64,000 nucleotides of DNA, from contig OZ038433.1 of NCBI GenBank assembly GCA_964036275.1, positions 41,573,336 through 41,637,335 of the forward strand, written 5' to 3'. This stretch comes from Litoditis marina (taxonomy: Eukaryota; Nematoda; Chromadorea; Rhabditida; Rhabditidae). Every line of letters starts with the position of its first letter. Positions within the stretch are counted from its first letter, which is position 1. Positions 10,370 to 22,300 of the stretch are shown piece after piece. The translations under genes and the position numbers were made by a program. The notes beneath the pieces are model-generated. The model was not told the origin of the DNA. It did no database searches and was given only the letters and a program-made list of their open reading frames with translations.

Positions 10370-13300
10370 ATGCGGTTACTTCAACTGCTGTTACTCGTCT
10401 CCTCATTTGCAGGTAATTTTTGATTCATTCCGTAGTGGACATCAAGTCGTCGTCTAAGTTTTGGACGGGAAATACTGTGTATGTGACTTATTGATGTGTT
10501 CGAACACATAATAGGGATCTGCTTATGCACGGCTTCTTCATGGCATACTCTGTTTCACTCATCTGTTTTCCAGTAATTCATCAGATATGCATATAGTTGT
10601 TCTCTGATTTACAAACCATGTTTTTGTTCCAAACTTCAAATTATAAATGGTCGAGAGTATTTTCAAACTTCTCCTTATGGATCTCACGGCAAACTTTTCA
10701 TGTTGCTGATGCTGCTGGAGTAGGCTGCAAAAAATAGTATTACTAGTACGCCTACTTACAGCTCGATCTACGATTTTTGGTTCGTTCGCCGTCAATTGCT
10801 TTTAAGGTTTCGCTCAAAAAATTGCGGATAGAGCACCTGTTCGTAATATGAAATCCACAACAACTGCTCAACTTTTTGATAACTTTTACGTTATTTGACC
10901 GTGTTGAGTTTTATATTCCTGTCGTACGATCGTCAGTGTGAATGAAAAACACTATGCCAATAACAATATAAGAACGAATTAACAGAGTCTAAAGTCTTTC
11001 CGAAACCTTCTAGTGAAAACTCTGCTAGGAAGTTTCAACATCTTTGTGCGTGAAATTCCCAATACATTCTCATTCAATTATTTCGTTATTTTTTCGTGCA
11101 AACCAGCAATGGTGTAGGTTAGGATTTCGGAAAACCAACAAACGAGTTCCACAAAAGCACGACTCACTAGATAACTGGATCCCCGTTCTCGTAATTCACA
11201 TAGGTCCGAAAAACTAGTTTATGTCTCCCCACTATCACAAAGCTTGAATTATTTACTGTTTTCAAGATTTCAAAATGTATTTATTCAGTTCGTATTGTTA
11301 CAATATGAACTGTTCCTTCATGGGAATTCGAGTCGAACATGTGTGGTAACTTACAAGAAATCGAGAAAAAAGTGTTATCATTTCTTTACTTTGGCTGCAC
11401 AGTTCTAAGAAAATGATTTTCGTGATTGACTGTTTTTTTTTCGAATGTCTGTTGATTATTGTTCGCGCTCAAATTGAAAAGGAGAGAAATTGCGACAATG
11501 GGAGTGAAAACTGTAATTGACGAGATTTATTGCGAAAGAAAAACACTAAGAGATAGAGCAGGATAAACCATTTATCAGTGACAGTTTCATCCTTTTTCTA
11601 CGCAGCAGCACGATATACGACGTATGAGTTTTTTTCGTCGCATTCAATGAATTCCACGCAAATCGAGGGAAGTTGCTGAACTGAACATAAAAAAAAGAAA
11701 GTCGCCGAAAATCACAGCAGAAAATTATAGATACAGTATCCTCCTGATTTTGTTCGAGCATGGATGAGGACATCCCACACGATATGACCTTCAAATCAAA
11801 ACTATTATCAGTTAATCCTCTCTTATGTGCATCTCTCTACCTTAATCTTTCACTGTGTAAATGAAATAAAACTGTCTCTAATTATGATCTATTTCAGTTG
11901 ATCTGTGGGCCGATTCTCAGTCCGACTGGATGAGGGAGCACATCAACTCAATCGAACGACAGTTGAAGCTACAACAACGACATGAAGAGCATCAGAGAAA
12001 CACTGAAGTGAGCAAAGATGGATGAAAAGCTTGACATACAGAGAACAACCGAAAAAAATGGGAATATTGAAATAAAGAAGATGTGGGAGCAAACTGATGG
12101 TATATATTTGAGAAAACGCATGTGGGTATCAAAGTGCCGGTGGAGTTAACTAAATCTCGTGGCTGGTTTTGTACTGTTCAGTGTTCATCTATTGTTTAGA
12201 ACATCCGTTGGATAGATTACTGTAGGTATAACAGATAAATAAACGAAATAGGATTCGATCTTTTCAAAGCCGCTGTGTTTGTAGTCTGGTCTCGTTGTTT
12301 TTCGGTTGAAATCCGTGAACCAGGGCGTGATTCGATATCAAACTACCACGAAGATTCGGTCACTCAGTTTATACATTTACTCGATGTAGTTTTCTATCTC
12401 GTTATACGTTTTCTAATACGTTTCCTATTAAAGTCCCCAAGAAGACATGATACTCTCTTGGAGCAGCAATATCGGACAGTGGCTAGTATGGAAAGAGTTA
12501 CTCCGAGAAAGGAAGTAGATCAACGATGGCAAAAACATCGCCCAGATTTTCATGGATCAAGGGAAGAAGTGAGACATTTAGTGTAATCTTGATCCGAGCA
12601 GTCACGTTCTTGCTTTTTGCTGTGTTCGGAACAGGGTGAAATATTTCCACTTTATCTTAACCGTGATAATCGCTCTACCAACTAGAATCGCAAATCATTC
12701 TCAAAATGAACTGCTCACTGTATCTCAGGCGTCCTTAACTTATTGTTTTCGCTTATTTGCAGTTTTCCGGCTTCCATTCTAGAAACTAAGATGAGATTCC
12801 AGACATCTCGAAGAGCTGAGGATCTATTCGAACAGAAATACAATCACAGAGCACTCGAATCAGATGAGCACGCTCCGGAAGATACACGGAATCCGGACGA
12901 GCAGGAACCTTCTCAGAGAGGAATAGAAAAAGTAAGGTTTCGTCCGGTTCATAGAACTAAAAAGCAGGTTTCCAGAAACGAAAACTGAAGATAAACTAGT
13001 GAATCAACATTCGTCTGTGTAAGTACACATAATTGAACGAAAGTAACCCTATTATATTTATATTTTGACGTCCAGCCTAACTTTCAATCTTTGTCAATCT
13101 TCTGTGAAAACGCTGGCAGCTTAAAATACCGGAGAAGATGCAGGCCTAAATACTGGTGTAGATTTAGCCTGCATCTCCTTATGAATTTCAAACAGTACAG
13201 GCGACATCTGGCTGACCCCGGTAATTTAGGTTGCAAAATTGGCGAGTCCGGTAATTTTAGTTGCAACGGTTTTTCAGAGTTTTCTTTATCAAGATTATAT

Positions 13301-16300
13301 AATGCGCCGAGCTCTAAGTGATCTCAGTTCCAGATTCTATCTTCCTACGGAACGCTAGCAGCTAGAATGGAGAGTTTGATGTCTAAGTTCCGTACCGAGA
13401 AGACGAATCCGGAAAGAAGACTGATCGATACGGTCGACAAGAAAGAAATGAGAAAAAGTCCAAGACACAGAACCAGGTAATCAGTAAGACTAAAATATAC
13501 TTTTCCATCCAGTGACATTTTACCACCATATAAATATAACCATGTCACTGTATCACTAGTTGAGAAGTTGTCCTACAGCATTTGTTGACAAATCATGAAC
13601 ATGTGGATAACATTTTAGTACTATTAAAAGTATAATTTCGGAAAAATATCCACTACTTTTCATTATAATGACAAAATTCTACCCCTTTTTATGTTCACAC
13701 GGTTATTTATTGAGCACAATCCTATCAAAAAGTCTGAAAAAAAACTAGTTTCTCATCTATGTTGGTAAAGTAAAACTGAATGAAAGAGAATTAGTTCTCA
13801 ACTCAGTTTGAGAGGACGCTGGAACTCCATTTCCAACGGTAAACGTGATTGAAGCCTTTATTAGGCAGATCACACAACAAAATCTGACCCAACTACAAAA
13901 TGCTGCTGATTTCAGTCCGGTCATTTCGTCTCCGATGTATTCGCTGAATCCAGTGGCCTTACAACTGGAGGATCTCAACACCTTCAACGACATCACTTAC
14001 GATGACTACGATTTAAGGCAAACGGATAACATTCCAGTCGCACCAAGAAAAAAGTCAGAAGAACCATCTGGCAGAAATGTTCTTCAGTACAACCCTGTAT
14101 CTGATCATGAAATTTTCGGAACGCGTCACAGAAAGCAATATACGCCTTTCGAGAGTTACAGAGAGCGTAACTCACCAAGAAAAACTCTCAGTACCACTGA
14201 TCGGTTCGTCAGCTTGGATCCTATCAAGCCGAGAGAGCACCCAATAGATACCACCACCGCCGCTCAAACCACCACCTCTACTATCACCACCACCACAACT
14301 ACAACGACCTCCCCAGCACCTACAACAAAAGTACCTTCTCTAGTCCCCATGGCTCAGAGTCCATTTGATTCGCGTCAAAACGAAGACTATGAAGTGGAAG
14401 ACCTTCCATTGGAACAGGTAGAACATAGTGCTAGTTCTACGCTGACCGTCGACAATTTTGCAATACTGTTCTGCTTGAAGGGGGGGGGGGGGCGCAGAAA
14501 GAAAAGCTAGTTTAGGTACCCCGGGGTACCTGAATATAACGTCGCGCGCGCCAAAACAGGCAAACACGTGTCAACTGTATGCAAATTAGGTTTGCTAGTT
14601 TGGATTGAAAGTTATACTTATAGGTTTCTCTTGATAGGCTCTTACATATTAACTTTCCTTTCCGTCCCACTTAAATTGAATTTTTTTCTATTAGCCGAAC
14701 TGGTGCATTGACTATTTCTGTCTTCAGTCTATACTTTTTTGCTACATAAGTATTTTGGATTCCGAAAAAATGACAGACATTTGCTTTCTACTTCACAAAA
14801 AAACAATTTGTGTTTAATCTTTTGAATTTGACTCACTACGATCTCATGTAACAGAACATTTTCTCAGTCTGACGTTGGTGATTTTGAATCGTCGTACCGC
14901 AACCGCCATCCCGTCAGTGAACCGGTTTGGACAGGACCGAAACAGGTTCTGCCGAGTGCACAACCCTCCGAGAGAGATTGGGTTAGTTTTGGGTTTAGTC
15001 TTATTGCCGAATCCCATGCCCATGGAGCTATTCTTTGAGAGTGATATGCGTATTATGCTTTCAACTTGTCAAAAAAGTGAATAAGTACCAGGTTTATTTG
15101 AGTTGTACTGAACCAAAGTAAATGGGATAATCTAGTCGTTTTTAAATACCAATCGTGTCGAAGAAAACAGAACGTTTGTATTGGTGTCTTCAGGTCTTAA
15201 GCCAACTTGCCAAACTGGCTAATGTTGATTGGATTTGAAATTTCAACTTCGATTCATCTCCACAGTTTGATGAACCTAAAGCTCAAAGTTATGAACTAAA
15301 AAAAAGTTTCTAGGTGGACGTACCATGAGAACTTGATTATTGAGTTGCAAATCTTTCTCCCATATCGAAAATAAGACTTTTCTCAATTATTCGGAATTGG
15401 AAACTCACAAATTTTCCAATTATACGGTTGCATTTTCGATTCGACCACAGCGCAACGCTTCGATCCGCCAGGAACGACATCAGGAACAACAGAATACCCA
15501 TCGAGAAGGTACGATGTTTTCCGGTTGTCATTGATTCTGAAAACTGTTATAGGTGAAATCCACGATGATTACCGCGTGAATTTTGGATAACTAAGTTGTT
15601 CACTATTCTTTCTCAATTTTTCAAATAAGCTTTGGTTTGGTGTAGTGTTGATACCACGGTCATCCAACGTAGTTCGTTTTTTTTTAGCTAAACACTTACA
15701 GTCTTTCGTTGTCTTGCTCGAGTGAAGTACTACTTTTTTCCAGAAAGGGAGACTTACGAGATCACCAATCAATTGCTCACAAGAGCACACAATGAAGTCG
15801 AAAAGCAGGTGAATTTGTTTATGGTAAAGAAAACTATGATGAACTTCTACACTAAAAAATGATTCACACTAAAATATTATGATGTAACTGTTCTATACAA
15901 TCAGACCGCCAGGTATTTTTTTCATTTTAATCACCGCATTGTGAAAACCTCGGTACCAAAGTAAATGGGATAATCCAGTGACTTTTAAATACCAATCGTG
16001 TCGAAGAAAACAGAAAGTTTGTTATGGTGTCTTCAGGTCTTAAGCCAACTTGCCAAACTGGCTAAAGATACACGAATGAAACAATTTGGTGCGGAGGCCA
16101 AAGGTCAACACAAAGTCAATCATGCTGTTCGATGGACAGTCGCAAAGGTAGGGTCAGATAATTTTCATTCAATGGGTCGGCCAGTTTTGTAGCTGACTCG
16201 ACTAGAGAGTGCTTAGGTCAGCAAGACAGAACGGGGCCTGTCTTCACCCTCATTGACATGGGCTGTCGTATAAAATTGCCGCCAAGTTTCGTTCACACTT

Positions 16301-19300
16301 GGAAAAAATATAATAGTTGCTTTTACTCTTTGAACCCAACCAAAAAAAACAGAGAAAACTAGAAGTTGAAGAACAAATGAAAAAGATTCACGATCCAGCA
16401 CGTGGAATTCCACAATGGCAGATGTGGACCTCCAATTGTATGAGATTGAAGAACAATAGAAAGCTAGAAAAAAAGGTTCATCTCGTTGATCTTTCTTTGA
16501 GAGTTATATTGAAAGTGAAAGTTTTCCATTTCAGCTGAACCGAGAATTGGACACAATGAAAAGTTTCCTCGGTCAGCTGGAGCTTCTGTCAGCGTTGACG
16601 TCCAGTACAGGAATGATACATCGGCTGATAGAACTGCAGAAGTCGTACCTAGCACAACAAGAGAGGGGAAACAGGAATCAGTCGGCACCACTCACTCAAA
16701 TGCAAGGTAGAAATTGTACTATGGGGCTCGCTCTTCCCAAATCAAGCTTATACGGTATATGGTGCCTCTTTCCGCTGTATTTGTAAATTTGTTTCCGTTA
16801 ATTTGATATCATCGTTGAAACTGGTCAATTGAATCGTGCATAAAGATCAAACTACAATTATGATTTCATCCCTCACATATAATTCACTGCACTGAAAGAG
16901 AGAACACAGGTACAGAGGGTTTCCAGATGAATTTATGTCGTCGTTGGCGAACACAGATCCTCAAGACATTGTGGCCCTGGAGAACGCACTACAAGCACTG
17001 GAAACAATGGAGAACGTCGACGAACCAAGCTTCCAAGTAGGCACTAAAGATAATATTCCCATTATTGTAGTGTGATTATTTGATGTTTCCTTAGAGAATG
17101 GTGCGATTTCGATCTCGTGAGATGGTCGCGTGAGTGCAGTTCAGAGATATAGTCGTTGCCAACGGAAAGGCGAGAGGGTACTGTATATCCCACTTTCCGC
17201 TGTGTACGCACACAAGTCTTTGATTTCAAAGTTTGCCCGTTATCTGCTCCAATAACGCAGTGGTTAGCGCCCTGCTACGAATCTTTTGATCGCAGGTTCG
17301 AATCCGGCGACGGACAGAAATTTATAAATTTGGCACTCACTATACTGCGCAGATCTTATAGTACTACAATTGTTGACCAATAATTCAATAACTCTCGCAG
17401 GCTTACGCGAGTTATTTTCTGTCGTTATTAATGGGGAGATTGCTTGGAAAACATTCTGCCCAGCATGACGCCGCGAGGTGCGCACAAAATGAAATCAGCC
17501 CATGAGCATTGTAGTTCAATAGGGTAGATAAGTAAGGGAACAGAACTACCGTGTGTATTAATATATTTTTTTCATCATGTAACATTTGCTAACAATAAAA
17601 TGTTCAATAGGGACAATAACCCATACTAGAGTAAAGCATTGTTTTATCACTAAACATCATTGTTTCGAAAAACAGTTCTTTTAAAACTGTTTTTACATCG
17701 ACAATTATATTAATTTTGAAGGAGCGAAATCTGCGATTGGAAGGATTATCACTGGATGAACAACCTAGCCAGTTCGAGAAGGAAAAGAAAACCGAGACAA
17801 AAGCACACACCGATCTGGCCCCTATAAGAAAAAGGGTACGAGAAACAATATATATTATCATATAAGATCATATTTTTTCAGTTATATGTTATTTATTTCA
17901 CGCAGAGCTTTTCCTTTTGTGAGTTCCAATTTGACATTCCAAACGGAAAGTCGCGAATCTTCTGCTGTTTCCCTTTTCTCGACATGGCGATATTTTTCAG
18001 AATGATGGTAGATTCATCGACAAAAGAGTGGAATCGGCCCCGACCCGGACACGATTCGTGGCCACGCCCCCTCACGCTCCTCAGCGAGGTTTGTATAGAG
18101 GAGGACGATAGCTGAGTTGTAGTTTGATCGCGTTTGTTCTAGGACAAAGTCTGAAACGAACAACGCGAACCTTGTTATTTTTCGTATTGGAAATTTACGC
18201 TCACAGTAAAACGTGTTACCGTGTCCGAACCGAACAATGCTAGTGAATTTACCAGATTACTTCCAGCAAAACTCCATAGGACAAGTCGGCTATCTCCTGT
18301 TGATAATGTTCCGTCTGTTAATGAACTGGTGCTCAACCTCAGGAACGAAGTGATAACTTCCACGTGAGTACAAGTTTGATATGCTATGCAAAATATTCTT
18401 TCTGTTTAACGGGACAATCCCGGCTGATTTGTGGTTTTATGTCGATGCACACCATATTTCACGAATTTGGACCGAATAGCAGTGTGATCACACTACAAAC
18501 ACAGTTGGATAGAACAGCATACACCTCATAGGCTTGCTTGGCACGAGCGAGACTTACAATACGGGTCAGTGGGGGTGTCTCGGCCGAATTGGAAGCTGCC
18601 GGTCCTCACTCTGTTACCAGTATGGTAATATTCGAGTTGAACTAGTCGCTCAGTGGTCACTCACCTGATTTATATTCACCCATATTGTGAATGTTTTAAA
18701 TGTTTTGTAATACAGTCTCGGAAACACATACAAATCACAGTAATTCGAATGTTTAGCAGTAAACACACGCCGCAAAATTTTCTGAAAACTTCTGTGCCAT
18801 ATTATGAAAAGTGTGAAATAACTATGACAACCTTCGATTGTCATGATTTCAGTGTGGCTAGCGTTCAGCAGAAAAATCAGCCACTGACGACTGACAACTG
18901 CTACAAAACACTGTGCACGTTCGAGAAAGGTAAACAAACTTTTCATTAAAGGAGGGCAGTATGGAAAACTAGGTTAGGTACCCCGGGGTACCTTAGCATA
19001 ACGTTGCGCGCGCCAAAACAGGCAAAAACATGTGAACCGTATGCAAATTAGGTTCGTTAGTTTGAATCAAAATTTGTATATATCGGTTTCTCTCGAGCAG
19101 CTCTTTCATATTAACTTTCCTTTCTGCCCCCCCCCCCCCCCTTTACCGGATAATATACTATTCGGTACTAATTGAGAAACCGGAATGAAGAACAAGTCTT
19201 GGGTGATGAGGCACAAAGTGTTTGAAGTTAGACACCCCTGCACTTCTTCTCTAGTCGAGTAGAGAACACGTGTATGGTCCCACTTATTTCCCTTTTCTTT

Positions 19301-22300
19301 CTTATAAGGTTTGTGTGCTTTCTGGAAAATATTTAGATTGTAGTGCCTTTTCTTCTATTCGCAACAAAGTTCACTCTGTCCTCTAGTGAAAATCGGCTAT
19401 TCGCCCAAGGACAGTCCAAAAATCAATTTAGAGATTGAAATCGATAAAATGATCTCGAAAAACGATCTTGACCTCAGTCAACTCAACACGATCTGTGATT
19501 TTTTTTTCAGGCGATTTCTGTGACTTCGAGAGCTCGTTCGATGAGCTGACTCAACGCAGAAACCGAACCTGGTCCAGAGTAAAACGACAATCGGTCAGTT
19601 ACAAATTTATCGAGTAAATAGTTTGAGGGTAACTGAGAAATCTGTATAAGCAAAGGATTGCATTAATTATCATTCGTTGACCTGAGCTCGTATTCAGGGA
19701 CATACCGGTATTCAGGTTCGAAATGCATCTCCTCAAACGTAAATGTCTCTATCTACTCCTATAGTTGCGTTGCTTGGTGTATCTGTCTGTGCGAAGCAAA
19801 TCGTTGTTTTGGCCGAGAAATTGAGGAGAAATGGTGCACTTTATTGTTGGGTTTTTGGAATAAATGCGTAAAAATACGTGCTTTACTTTACTGTTCTCAT
19901 TCTAGTTTTCTCTGAAACCGGTCGCTGCTGGAAACCCAAATAGACTAAAACTGAGAATGAAGCTCGCGCTCTATGTTGAGGGAAAATGTCGTACTTTACG
20001 TCAAGGAGAAGTGTCGCGCCCTATGTTGTCTATGTCAAGGAGTTAAGGAAAATTTTCGGGCTCTGTGTAAAGAAAAATCTGACGCCCTGGACTAGGAAAA
20101 AGTCTCACGTTCTATGTTAAGGATAAGCCCAGCGCTCTATGTTGAGCAGAGCTCTTACGCCCTATGTAAAGGTTAACGATCGCGCTCTATGTCACAGAGA
20201 GGAAAAAGTCGCTCGCTTCATGTTAGAGAGAACTCTCGCGCTCTGTGTTAAGAAAAAGTCTCTAGCTCTATGTACAGAAGAACTATCGATTTCTATGTTA
20301 GGGAAAACTCTCGCGCTCTGTGTTAAGAAAAAGTCTCTAGCTCTATGTACAGAAGAACTATCGCTTTCTATGTTAGGGAAAACTCTCGCGCTCTGTCTCA
20401 AGAAAAAGTCTCTAGCTTTCATGTTAGAGATATATCTCGCGCTCCATGCTAGAGAGAACTCTCGCGCTCTGTGTTAAGCAAAGGTCTCGAGCTCTATGTT
20501 AAAGGGAACGATCGCGCTCTATGTTAGAGAGAAGTTTTGCACTCTGGGTTGTGGGGAAGTCTCGCCCTCTGTGTTGAAGAAGGACGATTATGTGGACCAA
20601 TCTCAACGCTTCAGTCCTTAAAAATGTAATACATTTTTGCAGTTTAAAGGACCGATGCGCCGGGATCGGTTCACATAATCATCCGACTAAGGAGAACGTT
20701 AGCGCTGTATGATCAGAGGGAAGTCTGGAACTCGCCGTGAAACTCAATGAGTATGAAAACAACAAAAAAACAGAGAACAGTAGAAAAAGAGAGAGCTGCA
20801 AGCTGTCTACTGCCTAGAATCATCAAGGGAGGGGGAACCGGCTTTAGCCGGCGGCACCTTCCTTGTTCTCTTATATAACGTCAGAATTGTTCTAATGAAA
20901 AAGCAACCAATTCTAACAGGAGGTCGATATCGAATACAACATCCCGCACCGTTTCGATAACGTTTGTTTAGGTAACACACACTGGAACTCCTGAATTTGT
21001 ACTGTAGGAGTCTCAGTAGGAATGTTGAAGACCATTTTCTATCTTCTGCAAAAAAGGTTTCATGATGTTTGAAGGTTGCCGCGCACTACGTGGTTCGTTC
21101 GTGGAATAATTGGATGGGCAGACACGCGAAGACAGTCAACAGAGTGGACGAAGCTCGTGAGTTCAAAGTACAAGCATCAAGGTACAAACTACAGTATATC
21201 AACCCTCGAATATTCTAAAAATCTAATTAAGCATCCGATAAACAGATTTTTGTTTAATATTACCGTGAACCTTCGTAGAAGCTGAGCATGTTATTTTTCT
21301 CTTTTATTTCTTCCAGGACCAAAGTTCTCTATGAAAACTAGTCTTTCCTAGAAATGAATAAAACTATAGCGATGTTGAACAGGAATTAGCCACATCGTAC
21401 TTTGGTTACAACTCCACTAAATTTTGAGTCATACCCCCTTTATGTATGATTTTGGAGGATAAACAATGTAAAATTTCCAAAAATGATTTTCAGCCGTTTT
21501 TACGAAAAACAACGAACGCTTCGCAGCAGTGTTACTGGATCAGAATCAGATTGGAATGTTGGCTGTCAAAGTGAGTTCATGGGGTTCGTTTTTGCGAAAG
21601 CAAGCCCGCTGGGTTTGTAGTTCGATCCCTGTTTTTCTATCCGGGTTTCAAGTTGCATAACTCTGAATGAAAACTCATCGAAATGTTTCATATAAAATGT
21701 TGAAAATGTCATTTTTTGCCTTGATCGCTATCGGTTAGAATGTTCAACGGCTGCGGTGAACACTGATGTTAATCTATAGGGTTTGCACTTTTAAAGGCGA
21801 GACGAAGTGATGTCTGTAGGTTATACCGCGGGTTTTTAGTTTGATTAGGTTGATTCTCGAAGAAAATGAGCAAAACATGACATTATCGAGATCAAACTAC
21901 ATCAAGATTTCGTCATTAGCAGTGAGTGTCACTTCGCAAGAGAATGTGGAATACCGAGCATTGTACTCATGTTAATCAGAAACCAAACAAAATATTTTCC
22001 TCAGATGTCTCTGCGTTCCGCTTTCATAGTGCGTTTCCGTGTGTGGGAGGCCTCTCACGACGTGCAGCTGCGTGTTTGTTGCGACGAATACTGTCCGGTT
22101 TCAACGGATTCCGGTCTACACCGGGGCGACCGGCGATGGAAGACCATGGCCATCACCTGTCCGGAGAGAACCGGAACGGTACGATTTGAATTACTGAGAA
22201 TAACCTTGACTCAAATAGAGCACGCTGTAGGTGCTCACAACTTGGTTAAGGTGATGTCCTGACATATCAGACGTAGCAAAGTCTGATGCGACTCTCATCT

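Noticed and set aside
20139..20477. 112-codon frame of repeated ALCVKKKSLALCTEEL units
   Set aside because: Product of an intronic minisatellite, open on both strands, without start context or splice support.
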